This document shows positions 44,907 to 53,876 of a stretch of 64,000 bases of DNA, piece after piece. A program made the translations under genes and the position numbers. Source of the DNA: Bacteroidota bacterium (GTDB lineage Bacteria; Bacteroidota; Bacteroidia; Cytophagales; Cyclobacteriaceae); assembly GCA_023412765.1 (NCBI GenBank), contig JAEZBX010000061.1, forward strand, positions 1-64,000. The letters are read 5' to 3'. The first letter of the stretch is position 1; the number at the start of each line of letters is the position of its first letter. The notes beneath the pieces were generated by a model. It was not told the DNA's origin and searched no databases. It worked only from the letters and a program-made list of their open reading frames with translations.

Positions 44907-45851
44907 TTAGAATTTTATGAGTACCGAGTCGACGTCGACCACGTAAGAATATTTAGGAAGCCCAACGATTTTGGGTACTAGCTTTTGTTCACCTCGCTTG
45001 AAATCTTTTAAGTCGACAACTGCTTTTAATGAGTCCATAAAAAAGGTGTCTTGTGCGCCGTCGGGAACGGCGATGGTAACTGCGAGCTTCTTGTCACCAA
45101 TAACCGGCCAGGATCCTTTTGGTGGATTAGCAATTGCCAGTCGAACTGAATCTTCGATTTCAATATACCTGTCTACATCGAAACTAACGGATACGGTAGG
45201 GGGATTTCGTTTGATAAGCTCGTCGTTCAAAAATTTCACTTCAATATCCTCAGAAAAATCCTCATCAATATTGCGATCCGGGATCTTCAGGTATAACCGG
45301 TCGGGCAAACTATTGATCAGTTTTTCTGGTCCTTCAATAAAAACGCTGTCAGGTGTGATTTCAATGTCGCTTACAGGACCAAATCCATTTCTAAAAACAA
45401 TGTTCGGTACATCAACCCCGACAGCTATCCACTTCGTTGCCTTTGATTCAATTGCAACATGCAACGTGTCGGTAAGAACATAATTTATCTCAAATCCTTC
45501 GGGCTGATTAGTCACCAACGCTGGCACTGTACTTCCAACTATCTTTTTAACGTCGGCAGGCTGAACCAACGGTACGACTAATGGCGGCACTCGGAGCCCC
45601 GCACTGCGACGAGCCAAATTCCAGCCAAGTCCCGTCACGTTAAACCGAATAGACTGTGGCAACGGCCTTACTGCTATGTATTTCTCTTCATCGTAATCAA
45701 ACTGAAGAGGCAGGTTGATATTTGTCGTGTAATTCTTATTGAGTGCGTTAAACACCCAGAAAACCGTCGCTGCAAAGACGCATAAAGCTACCGCCCGCCA
45801 ATTGCTCCGGTTGAATCTGAGCAAATCGAAAATAGATTGGATGAAGCGCAT
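44907..45851 (-). CDS. YbbR-like domain protein
   Basis: 314 residues. One N-terminal membrane segment (AVALCVFAATVFWVFNAL, about 20-38) anchors a periplasmic part made of YbbR-type repeats (NINLPLQFDYDEEKYIAVRPLPQSIRFNVTGLG, VFIEGPEKLINSLPDRLYLKIPDR). YbbR proteins in other phyla sit with and act on the cyclic-di-AMP synthase, but that gene is not here. In this window it is 4 bases upstream of coaE and just downstream of yajC. Confidence 0.85.
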   Translation of the reverse strand: MRFIQSIFDLLRFNRSNWRAVALCVFAATVFWVFNALNKNYTTNINLPLQFDYDEEKYIAVRPLPQSIRFNVTGLGWNLARRSAGLRVPPLVVPLVQPADVKKIVGSTVPALVTNQPEGFEINYVLTDTLHVAIESKATKWIAVGVDVPNIVFRNGFGPVSDIEITPDSVFIEGPEKLINSLPDRLYLKIPDRNIDEDFSEDIEVKFLNDELIKRNPPTVSVSFDVDRYIEIEDSVRLAIANPPKGSWPVIGDKKLAVTIAVPDGAQDTFFMDSLKAVVDLKDFKRGEQKLVPKIVGLPKYSYVVDVDSVLIKF

Positions 45852-45865
45852 AGCATATAGCGGAA

Positions 45866-46171
45866 TTACTTTTTGTTCGCCGCTTTAGTAGCTTCAAGAG
45901 AAATAGCCGACTTGTTAAAGCGAATCCTTCCGCCTTTTTCTACTTCAAGTATAAAGGTGTCTCCATCGAGCTCAGCAACGTATCCGTGTGCACCTCCGAT
46001 AGTGATAACATAGTCACCCTTCTTAACTTCTTCAATAAACTTTTTCTGTTCCTTGGCTTTCTTCTGCTGTGGTCGGATCATGAAGAAATAAAATACGAGG
46101 ATAATCCCACCGAAAATTACATATTGAAAGACGGGGGATTGTTGTTGGGCTTGAAGCAAAATGCCGTGCAT
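45866..46171 (-). CDS. yajC: Preprotein translocase subunit YajC
   Basis: 101 residues from the ATG at 46171 (MHGILLQAQQQ); an upstream in-frame ATG would add 16 poorly fitting residues and run into the terminator hairpin at 46217-46248. A single membrane segment (VIFGGIILVFYFFMI) is followed by the family motif RPQQKKAKEQKKFIEEVKKGDYVITIGGAHG. It is an accessory subunit of the SecDF-YajC complex at the inner membrane. Confidence 0.94.
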   Translation of the reverse strand: MHGILLQAQQQSPVFQYVIFGGIILVFYFFMIRPQQKKAKEQKKFIEEVKKGDYVITIGGAHGYVAELDGDTFILEVEKGGRIRFNKSAISLEATKAANKK

Positions 46172-46216
46172 AGATTTTGATTTTTGGAAGGTCAAAGTTA
46201 TCTCAATTAAAACAAA

Positions 46217-46248
46217 CATCCCAATCTACCTTGCAGTGGATTGGGATG
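46217..46248 (-). terminator. Terminator after the DUF1573 gene
   Basis: A 10-base perfect stem CATCCCAATC / GATTGGGATG with a 12-base loop. On the minus strand it is followed by TTTGTTTTAATTG. It lies between DUF1573 and yajC, so yajC probably has its own promoter nearby. Confidence 0.75.
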
Positions 46249-46268
46249 CGACCTTTAAAATCTAAAAT

Positions 46269-46811
46269 CTATTTCTTAACAGGGCCTTCGGTAGCGTTGG
46301 CCTTAGGCAGTACCATAGCTTTGAACCTAAGGACCGTTTGCTTAGGCCAGGTGTTAGCCGTAACCGTGATGGTCTTGTTTTGCGCATTAGGTTTGCCGTT
46401 GGTATCAAACTTCGCTTTCACAAAACCGGATCCCCCCACTGGAATGGGATCCTTAGTCCAATCGGGCACTGTACAGCCGCAGGATGGTTGGGCGCTCTGA
46501 ATGATAAGCGGTGCTTCACCGGTGTTTTTGAATGTATAGGTGTGCTCCACCACTTCACCTTCGTTTACGGTGCCAAAGTCATATTCAACCGTTGCAAACT
46601 CAGCTACAGGAAGCGGTCCTTCCGGTTTGGTTTCTGCAACCGGGGCTGCAGGAGTCATAGTGGTAGCATCAGGAGTCTTTTTACCCTCAAGTTCTGCCAG
46701 ACGACTTTCCAACTGCGCAATTTTTTTCTCTGCGTCACGATCTTTGCAAGCCGTGGCTGCTAGAATCAGCACGCAAAAAATTGCAAAAGATCTCAAAACG
46801 TTCTGTGTCAT
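46269..46811 (-). CDS. DUF1573 lipoprotein
   Basis: 180 residues. Lipobox Cys22 (LAATACKDRD), then a short coiled coil (AEKKIAQLESRLAELEGKK), a Thr/Pro/Ala linker, and one DUF1573 domain with EYDFGTVNEGEVVEHTYTFKN and SAQPSCGCTVPDW, the Cys-Gly-Cys typical of the family. It has an Ig-like fold anchored to the envelope. The family is very common in Bacteroidota, and its role is not settled. Confidence 0.9.
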   Translation of the reverse strand: MTQNVLRSFAIFCVLILAATACKDRDAEKKIAQLESRLAELEGKKTPDATTMTPAAPVAETKPEGPLPVAEFATVEYDFGTVNEGEVVEHTYTFKNTGEAPLIIQSAQPSCGCTVPDWTKDPIPVGGSGFVKAKFDTNGKPNAQNKTITVTANTWPKQTVLRFKAMVLPKANATEGPVKK

Positions 46812-46841
46812 AAAAATACCATTTAGGTTTAAGTTAAAGTA

Positions 46842-47150
46842 CTAACCTTTTTTGCCGCGAATCTGTTCCAACAGATCGTCGACATCTTCCAACAAACGCT
46901 CGGCCTTGTTCTTCGCCTCATCAACAACTTTCTGGCCCTGCGACTTGGCTTCACTTGTAAGCGGCGTTTCCTTACCCGAGACAAAATCATCAATCAGATT
47001 TTCTAACAACTTGCGATACTTATCTAACTGAAAAGATAATTTTTCACGGGTATGTGTACCTTTCTCAGGGGCATATAGTATTCCCAGTACAGCACCTGCG
47101 GCGGCTCCAAAAAGGAAAGCCAACATCGCATTTCCGCTTTTCTTGCTCAT
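46842..47150 (-). CDS. YtxH-domain protein
   Basis: 102 residues. A glycine/alanine-rich membrane helix (MLAFLFGAAAGAVLGILYAPEKGTHTREKL, split here as LFGAAAGAVLGILYAP and KGTHTREKL) is followed by a charged helical tail, the standard YtxH layout. These small membrane proteins occur in stress responses, but no activity is known. It lies 30 bases upstream of DUF1573. Confidence 0.88.
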   Translation of the reverse strand: MSKKSGNAMLAFLFGAAAGAVLGILYAPEKGTHTREKLSFQLDKYRKLLENLIDDFVSGKETPLTSEAKSQGQKVVDEAKNKAERLLEDVDDLLEQIRGKKG

Positions 47151-47321
47151 AAACTTTTAAAATTAATTACAGTCTGATTGCAAATTCAAAATTTTAACAA
47201 TCTTTAACAAATGATGTAAGGATGTAGGGCATTCTGCTCTTTTATATCCTGATTTCAGGGGACGACCAACATCACGGACTGTCCAATCCTCATCGGATAA
47301 AAGTCAAAACCTTATCAATTG

Positions 47322-48461
47322 TTATTTGTTATCGATCAGCCCTCTTCCGCTCTTTTTCAAATCCCCTGTATTCTTTAACTCTTTGGCTATGACGTCGAGG
47401 ATGCCGTTAATGAATTGCCTGCTCTTGGGTGTGCTGTAGTTTTTTGCAAGCTCGATATATTCATTTATAGAAACCTTAACTGGGATATTTGGAAAGATGA
47501 TCAATTCCGCTATGGCCATTTCTAATATGATGCGGTCGGTTAGCGGGAGCCGATCAACTTCCCAATTGCGGGTATTATTGGCTATAAGCGTAGTGTATTT
47601 TGATTCCAGTTCCGATGCTCTTTTGTACAACCTTTCGATAAAGTCCTGGTCATCCTCCCAGTTAACAGACAGTGTATGTAAGGTTAGAGGCGCTTTTGCT
47701 TCAGGATCAAAAGATTTAACAGTTTTTTCAACCAAACCCTTAACTATTTCCTTATCCTCGGCCCAACGTTGAACTTCCTCCTCGAAATATTCATTGATGG
47801 CCGTCTTGCCTAGTATTATTTTTTTGAAAAGATGATTGGCAAAACGTTTCTGATCCTCGAGCGAAGGATTCTTTTTGTCGAGATAGTGAAGGTATTCTGA
47901 ATCTTGCCTGACAACATCTCTGAACCATACCCTGACTCGGTCCATCTTGCCAGACCAATGCTTTCCAGTTCGTTGAATTTCCTTTTTTAGTTCGGCGCTA
48001 TCACCCAAACCTTTAATCCAGCTATTGTTAACGAAATTCTTATGACTGACTTTTTTGTCTGCTTCTGCCAATTGCAGAAATTCAATTGCCAGCGACAGTA
48101 CAGCAATGTAACGCTCATAGATTTTTTCAACATCGCTCACTAAATGTTTACCAAAATATGTCGCGTCTTTTTTGCTTTGATTGTAATAGAATAGCAGACT
48201 ATCATTGACCACCTTTTTTACTTTAACGTCTTCGTGATCAATGGATTTTTCGTTGTTAGCAAAAGCCTCTTTGAAAAGTTTAAGGGCCTCTTTTTTCTGA
48301 GCGGAGAGTTCAGCTTTATTTTGAACCTTCATTGAGTTCAAATCAGGTGAAAGCATTTCGGCGATCTTCTCCAGACACAATTCATAGTTTGCATCCTTGC
48401 TTTGCTGAAGAGCAAATAGGCTCTGCATAACTTTTATCCGTAAGCTTCTTCTGTTAAGCAT
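47322..48461 (-). CDS. nusB: Transcription antitermination protein NusB (long form)
   Basis: 379 residues, the extended Bacteroidota form, while enterobacterial NusB is about 140. The N-terminus begins MLNRRSLRIKVMQSLFALQQS, and the C-terminal third carries the NusB core LPLTDRIILEMAIAELI, FPNIPVKVSINEYIELAKNYSTPKSRQFINGILD. The middle insert is helical and charged. It acts in rRNA transcription antitermination with NusE and NusG. Confidence 0.94.
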   Translation of the reverse strand: MLNRRSLRIKVMQSLFALQQSKDANYELCLEKIAEMLSPDLNSMKVQNKAELSAQKKEALKLFKEAFANNEKSIDHEDVKVKKVVNDSLLFYYNQSKKDATYFGKHLVSDVEKIYERYIAVLSLAIEFLQLAEADKKVSHKNFVNNSWIKGLGDSAELKKEIQRTGKHWSGKMDRVRVWFRDVVRQDSEYLHYLDKKNPSLEDQKRFANHLFKKIILGKTAINEYFEEEVQRWAEDKEIVKGLVEKTVKSFDPEAKAPLTLHTLSVNWEDDQDFIERLYKRASELESKYTTLIANNTRNWEVDRLPLTDRIILEMAIAELIIFPNIPVKVSINEYIELAKNYSTPKSRQFINGILDVIAKELKNTGDLKKSGRGLIDNK

Positions 48462-48549
48462 GATAAAGAACTTCTTTAATCGGCAACAAAAATAGAATAT
48501 CCGTCTCTGCTTTCACAATGCAAAGGGAAATAGTTATACCCTTCGATGG

Positions 48550-49179
48550 TCAAGCAAACTGTTCCACACTACCCATTCCCTCTCTTACAACAACGATCTG
48601 GCCATCGGTACAATCGATAACGCTGGAAGGAATGTTATTGCCAGCCCCGCCGTCGATCACAAGATCAACGGAATTTTTGAAGTCTTCATAAATTTCCTCC
48701 GGGTCAGTAGTGTACTCTTTGATCACATCATCGTCCTTTATCGACGATGTTATTAACGGATTCCCAAGAAGCTGTACAATAGCCAGGGGGATGGCATGAT
48801 CCGGAATCCGAACGCCCACGGTTTTCTTGTTAACATTCAGGATACGAGGCACCTTCGCACTGGATTCAAGGATAAAGGTGTAGGGACCGGGTAGGGACTT
48901 TTTCAGGATTTTGAAAACGGGTGTCTCAATACGTTTAACATATTCCGAAATCTGGGTGAGGTCCCTGCAGATAAAGGACAAGTTGAGTTTCTGCGGCTTG
49001 ATCTCCATTACGTGACAAAGCCTCTCAATTGACTTTCTATTCATAAGATCGCAACCAATGCCATAAATGGTGTCAGTTGGATAGATTATTATACCCCCAT
49101 TTTTCAAGACGTCGACAGCGCGTTGAACCTTCCTGCCTTCTGGATTTATAGGGTGTATTTTCAAAAATTCTGCGCTCAT
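48550..49179 (-). CDS. YrdC/Sua5-superfamily protein, YciO type
   Basis: 209 residues with the YrdC fold that binds ATP and carbonate. It reads IHPINPEGRKVQRAVDVLKNGGIIIYPTDTIYGIGCDL at the N-terminus (IHP..NP start), SLPGPYTFILES in the middle, TVGVRIPDH, and ends VIDCTDGQIVVVREGMGSV. The IHP start, length near 206 and the C-terminal DxTDxxxVVVREGxGxV pattern match YciO better than TsaC/YrdC or the longer Sua5. Threonylcarbamoyl-AMP synthase activity is thus possible but not certain. Confidence 0.85.
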   Translation of the reverse strand: MSAEFLKIHPINPEGRKVQRAVDVLKNGGIIIYPTDTIYGIGCDLMNRKSIERLCHVMEIKPQKLNLSFICRDLTQISEYVKRIETPVFKILKKSLPGPYTFILESSAKVPRILNVNKKTVGVRIPDHAIPLAIVQLLGNPLITSSIKDDDVIKEYTTDPEEIYEDFKNSVDLVIDGGAGNNIPSSVIDCTDGQIVVVREGMGSVEQFA

Positions 49180-49304
49180 AGCTTACAAGATCAAATGGAA
49201 CATTACAACAAAAAACGTTTGCCGTGGGTTACTGTTGAGCAATTATCAAATAAAGAACAAATTTTGGTCGTGGGGATCAAAATGTCGAACTGGCTTTGTT
49301 TTAC

Positions 49305-49312
49305 TATTTTTG
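49305..49312 (+). promoter_or_regulatory. Candidate -7 box of the mltG operon
   Basis: TATTTTTG fits TAnnTTTG and lies 16 bases before the mltG ATG. No good -33 TTTG at the normal spacing was seen, so this is tentative. Confidence 0.35.
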
Positions 49313-49328
49313 AAGACTATTTGTATTT

Positions 49329-50378
49329 ATGAAATTTAATAAACGTCTGATTTTATTCCTGGTCATATCGGTATTAGGTATATCATTCGCTTTTTACGCC
49401 TACCAGGTTGTCTATACGCCAAATATCCTGGTTGATAAGGACGATCGACTGTTGATTATCAAGCAAGGACAAACGTTCGCAGATGTTCAACGTGAGTTGC
49501 ACGATGGAAATTATGTGCAGGATTTGATGTCTTTCAGTTTCCTTGCAAAACTGATGAATTACGATGAGCGAATCAAACCCGGTCGTTATCTCCTGAAGCG
49601 AAACATGAGCAACCGGGAGGCGATCCAATTGCTGAGATCGGGTACTCAGGATCCCGTTAACGTAACATTCAATAATGTGCGACTGATCCCTGAACTCGCA
49701 GAAAAAATGACTCGCAACGTTGGCATGACCCAGGAAGAACTCGAGGCTGCAATAATCAAATTTGCAATGTCAAATTCTAGTGGGTTCAACAAGGATAACA
49801 TTATGGCAATGTTTATTCCGAATACCTATAAAGTGTATTATGATATCACACCGGATGAGCTTGTAACAAGAATGCATCAGGAGTACAAGAAATTTTGGAC
49901 TCCAGAACGCGAGGATAAAGCAAAAAAGATTGGGTTGACACCGATTGAAGTTTCGATTCTCGCTTCGATTGTGCAAGCGGAAACGATCGATGGAGACGAG
50001 GCTCCTACAATAGCAGGCCTTTACCTGAACAGATTAAGACAATCGATTCCCCTCCAGGCAGACCCGACCCTGAAGTTTGCTGTTGGCGACTTTAGTCTCA
50101 AGCGTATTCTTAATGTACATAAAGAAGTTGACTCTCCGTACAACACTTACTTGCATGCAGGCCTGCCACCCGGGCCAATCAATATGCCGGAAATAAGTGC
50201 ACTGGATGCAGTACTCAACTATTTTCCCAGCGACTATCTCTACATGTGCGCCAAAGAAGATTTTTCAGGGAAGCATAACTTTACCAGTAATTACCAGGAG
50301 CATATGAATAATGCGATCCGATATCAAAGAGCACTTACTGAAGAACAGAGAAAAGGCGCCGCATTAAGAAGACGTTGA
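49329..50378 (+). CDS. mltG: Endolytic murein transglycosylase MltG
   Basis: 349 residues. One N-terminal membrane segment (LILFLVISVLGISFAFYAY, 7-25) is followed by a LysM-like region and the YceG/MltG catalytic domain. VSILASIVQAETIDGDEAPTIAGLYLNRL places the catalytic Glu at 218, and PLQADPTLKFAVGD is the second signature. It cuts nascent glycan strands at the inner membrane, setting strand length. It is the first gene of a three-gene rightward unit. Confidence 0.95.
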   Translation: MKFNKRLILFLVISVLGISFAFYAYQVVYTPNILVDKDDRLLIIKQGQTFADVQRELHDGNYVQDLMSFSFLAKLMNYDERIKPGRYLLKRNMSNREAIQLLRSGTQDPVNVTFNNVRLIPELAEKMTRNVGMTQEELEAAIIKFAMSNSSGFNKDNIMAMFIPNTYKVYYDITPDELVTRMHQEYKKFWTPEREDKAKKIGLTPIEVSILASIVQAETIDGDEAPTIAGLYLNRLRQSIPLQADPTLKFAVGDFSLKRILNVHKEVDSPYNTYLHAGLPPGPINMPEISALDAVLNYFPSDYLYMCAKEDFSGKHNFTSNYQEHMNNAIRYQRALTEEQRKGAALRRR

Positions 50379-50379
50379 C

Positions 50380-50787
50380 ATGTATACATCAGAAACAACG
50401 GTACGTGTACGCTATGGAGAAACGGATCAAATGGGATACGTTTATTATGGGTTTTACGCCATGTACTACGAAGTTGCGCGTGTCGAAAGCCTGCGGAGAC
50501 TTGGATTAACATACAAATCGCTTGAAGCCCAGGGAATCATAATGCCGGTGCTTGAAAACAAATCAAAATATATTGCGCCCGCTTATTATGACGACCTGCT
50601 TCGCATTGTCTGTGTTGTCCGGGAACGACCCGGCGTAAGGATCCGCTTTCACTATGAAATTTTCAACGAAGAGAACAAGCTAATACATATCGGAGAAACA
50701 CTGCTGGTTTTTGTAGACAGGCGAACCTCCAAGCCCTGCCCTCTGCCGGAAGCAATGGAAAAAGTACTGGAGCCATTCTTTAAATGA
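50380..50787 (+). CDS. Acyl-CoA thioesterase, YbgC-like hotdog fold
   Basis: 135 residues with a 4HBT hotdog fold. The active-site segment is RVRYGETDQMGYVYYGFYAMYYEVARVE, with Asp16 in the conserved ETDQMG loop and the EVAR helix. It follows mltG after one base and overlaps yihY by four bases, so all three genes are translated from one message. Family members hydrolyse acyl-CoA or acyl-carrier esters. Confidence 0.9.
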   Translation: MYTSETTVRVRYGETDQMGYVYYGFYAMYYEVARVESLRRLGLTYKSLEAQGIIMPVLENKSKYIAPAYYDDLLRIVCVVRERPGVRIRFHYEIFNEENKLIHIGETLLVFVDRRTSKPCPLPEAMEKVLEPFFK

Positions 50788-51776
50788 AATATAAATACAA
50801 GCGACTTTTACTACAATGGAATCCGGGCAGGCTATTGATCAGCTGGTTGAAGCAGGTGCGATTCAGTAAATATGAGAATGTTTCGCTGTACAAGATTCTG
50901 AAGATCTTCCTTAAGAACCTGATGAACGACGACATACTGGACCGGGCCAATGGTGTAGCGTTCAACTTTATATTGGCGATTTTTCCGGCGATCATTTTCT
51001 TGTTTACGCTGATACCCTATGTTACCGCATTCTTTCCTGAAATCAATACGGAGAGTATCATGGAATTTATCGGGCAACAGATTCCTCCGAGTATGTTTGA
51101 GGTGGTCTCATCTACAGTGCTTGATATTGTAAGCAATCAACGGGGAGGACTGCTTTCTCTGGGTTTCCTGTTTTCCGCTTATTTGTCGACCAACGGGATG
51201 ATGGCGTTGATGCGCGCATTCAATGCATGTTACAGGACCATTGAGAATCGGAGTGGATTGAAAACGCGTCTTATTGCTACGGGCCTTACGATCAACATGA
51301 CTATCGTACTATTTCTCGCCATCATTTTGCTGATCGTAGGCCAATTCATACTCGATGCAATCATGTCAAATCTTCCTGCTTTCGAGTGGATTAATATGAG
51401 CAACTTCACAGTCGTGCTGCTGTTTATAGTTCGCTTTGTTGTGATTTTTATCGCCTTCTTCCTCGCGATATCATTTATCTACTACTTCGGACCTGCAATA
51501 CACTATAACTGGAGATTTTTTTCAGTTGGCTCCTTGCTGGCCACCTTCTTGTGTTTGGCTGTTTCATATGGATTTTCTTATTACGTTACCAACTTCGGAA
51601 CATACAATAAGGTGTATGGATCAATTGGTGTGCTGATCGCGATAATGATCTGGATTCAGTTATTAACGATTATGCTATTGGTCGGATACGAGGTGAACGC
51701 CAGTATTCACGACGCCATTAGGAAGGAAGCACTGTGGAATACAAGGATGCATCGTTTGAAAAAAGGTGTCAGTTAA
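50784..51776 (+). CDS. YihY/BrkB-family membrane protein
   Basis: 330 residues with about six membrane segments. Family signatures are RANGVAFNFILAIFPAIIFLFTLIP (start of the domain, near 55) and YNKVYGSIGVLIAIMIWIQLLTIMLLVGYEVNA near the C-terminus. The once-used label ribonuclease BN does not apply to this family. It starts with ATGA overlapping the thioesterase stop. Function is uncertain and possibly in envelope transport. Confidence 0.9.
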   Translation: MKYKYKRLLLQWNPGRLLISWLKQVRFSKYENVSLYKILKIFLKNLMNDDILDRANGVAFNFILAIFPAIIFLFTLIPYVTAFFPEINTESIMEFIGQQIPPSMFEVVSSTVLDIVSNQRGGLLSLGFLFSAYLSTNGMMALMRAFNACYRTIENRSGLKTRLIATGLTINMTIVLFLAIILLIVGQFILDAIMSNLPAFEWINMSNFTVVLLFIVRFVVIFIAFFLAISFIYYFGPAIHYNWRFFSVGSLLATFLCLAVSYGFSYYVTNFGTYNKVYGSIGVLIAIMIWIQLLTIMLLVGYEVNASIHDAIRKEALWNTRMHRLKKGVS

Positions 51777-51810
51777 CTTCAGGCTGCTACTCCCTGTCCT
51801 GAGGAACAAC

Positions 51811-52413
51811 CTATCCGTCAATCTCAATTGATATCGAAACATCGTGCGGAGCAGAAAGCTGGCCTCCAAAGTAAGGCCACAGCATGTAATACGCACCCTT
51901 GTCACATTCTTTTGTCCGCTCGATATGAATAGGTTCCTCGTTATTCAACCTGAAGATATAATTACTATCCGTAATAGCTAAATGATACTGGTTGGGTTCG
52001 TTCAAATTCACACTTCCAACAAACCGTTCCTTTCGCTCGCCTTTTACATAGCAGTAGGCGTAGATTTCCAATCGGCCTTTGTACCATTGCCATGCAAAGC
52101 GGGCGCTATTCTCATGATGCATTGAATTACAATCTGAAAAGCCAAGAAGCTTGTTCTTTGAATCCTGAAAGGACTCTTCCTGGAACTCGTAAATTGCGGT
52201 TTCGTTGAAAATAGCTTTGAAGTTAAGGGTGTTAGACTGCAGAGTTTGAAAAAGTCTAGGGCTCGCAAAATGCTTTCCTTTCTGAATGACAAAAATCTGC
52301 GACAGTGACTCCTTCTCTTCACAAGAAACAAGAAAAAGTGGAAGGGCAATTAAAAGGAGGAAAGCGCACACATAAGCCCTAAGAAGAATATTGCTTTTTG
52401 CTTTTTGCTTCAT
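51811..52413 (-). CDS. Hypothetical lipoprotein
   Basis: 200 residues. The signal AFLLLIALPLFLVSCEEKE gives lipobox Cys31. The mature part is beta-rich (FNETAIYEFQEESFQDSKNKLLGFSDC, YHLAITDSNYIFRLNNEEPIHIERT) and ends in MLWPYFGGQLSAPHDVSISIEIDG, a concanavalin-like jelly-roll look. No family was recognised. It is the last of a leftward set of envelope genes. Confidence 0.6.
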   Translation of the reverse strand: MKQKAKSNILLRAYVCAFLLLIALPLFLVSCEEKESLSQIFVIQKGKHFASPRLFQTLQSNTLNFKAIFNETAIYEFQEESFQDSKNKLLGFSDCNSMHHENSARFAWQWYKGRLEIYAYCYVKGERKERFVGSVNLNEPNQYHLAITDSNYIFRLNNEEPIHIERTKECDKGAYYMLWPYFGGQLSAPHDVSISIEIDG

Positions 52414-52506
52414 AATCTAAAGTTCATTGTTTCAGCGAAGCACGTATCAGTGCCGACCTCCAGTCTTTAAAAACTTACAATAGTTTCCGATAAGAGTCGG
52501 TAAAAC

Positions 52507-52986
52507 TTAAAAAACAGGATGCGATAATTTCAAGCCCACCGACGGGTAGCCCACCCGATATCCCATGCTAAATATTGTGGATAGGTTGCGCCATGTTTTT
52601 ATGCGCGTTTCAAGCCCGGGAAGTGCGACCAAAAAATTTTGATTTACGAAACCCACTCTAACTGTAGCAAAGAAGTCGATCTTCTCGCTCTTTGCAATGG
52701 GTGCTTGGATTGCCGCGCCATAAAAAATATCTGACAGCTTCACATTTTCACTCCCTTTGTTCATTATGCTAGCCTGATACGCAATTCCGACCCCAAATTT
52801 TTTTCGATTCTCGACCATCAACGTGCCTCCATACAGCGCACGCTTGGCGGTTTTTTCCAAACCGAAAGAGGCATGTAAAGTCTGGCCACTCGCCGGAAGT
52901 ATAGTCAGGCAAATCCCGATCAGGAAAAAACATCGCATGAATATCGTCGACAACCGTACCGGTGTTTTGTAGAAATTCAACTGCAT
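52507..52986 (-). CDS. Hypothetical outer-membrane-type protein
   Basis: 159 residues with a signal peptide (FFLIGICLTILPASGQ). The mature sequence alternates hydrophobic and polar residues (GGTLMVENRKKFGVGIAYQASI, IDFFATVRVGFVNQNF, GYPSVGLKLSHPVF), and the chain ends in Phe, as in beta-barrel outer-membrane proteins. Not assigned to a family. It lies 30 bases behind the next barrel-like gene. Confidence 0.6.
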   Translation of the reverse strand: MQLNFYKTPVRLSTIFMRCFFLIGICLTILPASGQTLHASFGLEKTAKRALYGGTLMVENRKKFGVGIAYQASIMNKGSENVKLSDIFYGAAIQAPIAKSEKIDFFATVRVGFVNQNFLVALPGLETRIKTWRNLSTIFSMGYRVGYPSVGLKLSHPVF

Positions 52987-53016
52987 GATTACATGTTATA
53001 GATATGGGATCCCGAA

Positions 53017-53694
53017 TCAGCGAAGAAAACCGAAGCTCACGCCTGCGTTGATCGAAGTTGGATGATCAATTTGAGTATATCGAAGCACCTCGTCAGCATT
53101 GCTTTTTAAAATATGCGAATATTGAGCTTCAGCAAAAATGTGAATAAAGTCAAGGGCTCGCGGTAAACGCCATTCGAGTCCGAAACCTGCTGAAGCAGAT
53201 GGGACAGCAATTTTCCCTATATAAGGTGCCGTCGACCTACTGTAATTAATTCGGTTGTCGTGATTAGTGTAATGGCCTTCAAACTTTAGAATATTGTATG
53301 TGATTCCACTGCTCAAATAGGGGTTAAGCGCTTGTCCTGACTTTTTGATAAGATTGATTGGATAAAAATTAAAGATAACCCCTGAAGCAAATACGTTTAC
53401 GGTATGCCTAACCCTCGCCATTGAATAATAAAATCCAGACAGATGAACTCGTGTTTTTATGATCTGATTACCTACAACAAGGCCAAGAGTACCACCTTCA
53501 ACTATTACATCCATTCCATCTATTTCCTTATAGTCGCTGGTTAGCTTGGTTGATTTTGTGCCAAAATTGACTTCAAACCCCATATACCGGATATCCTTTT
53601 GTGCATTGGATGAAACAAAGTAGAGGGAAAGAATAACGCAACAAATAATAACGCGCTGTATTCGATTAAGGGCGGAAGCAATTTTTTTAGTCAT
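53017..53694 (-). CDS. Hypothetical outer-membrane beta-barrel-like protein
   Basis: 225 residues with a signal peptide (to about SSNAQ, residue 32). It resembles the OmpA-like or PorT-type barrel proteins of Bacteroidota, with strands such as VSASAGFGLEWRLPRALDFIHIFAEAQYSHI and a final SINAGVSFGFLR. No catalytic motif was seen. It precedes two further envelope genes. Confidence 0.6.
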   Translation of the reverse strand: MTKKIASALNRIQRVIICCVILSLYFVSSNAQKDIRYMGFEVNFGTKSTKLTSDYKEIDGMDVIVEGGTLGLVVGNQIIKTRVHLSGFYYSMARVRHTVNVFASGVIFNFYPINLIKKSGQALNPYLSSGITYNILKFEGHYTNHDNRINYSRSTAPYIGKIAVPSASAGFGLEWRLPRALDFIHIFAEAQYSHILKSNADEVLRYTQIDHPTSINAGVSFGFLR

Positions 53695-53876
53695 AACATC
53701 AACATGATTATTATGCTAAGGTCTGCATTTACCTTTTATGAAAAATCGGTGGTTTCCCTGAATTTTTTAAATTAATCCAATCGGGGTTTGACTGGGTGAT
53801 TACCCCGATATTCATCCGGGCGCTTACCAAATATCAATGCGTTAATTCGTTTTGTGGCAAGTAACAAAGTGATTTT

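Noticed and set aside
44971..45483. 170-codon frame antisense to the YbbR gene
   Set aside because: Complement of a supported gene with a membrane anchor and YbbR repeats.
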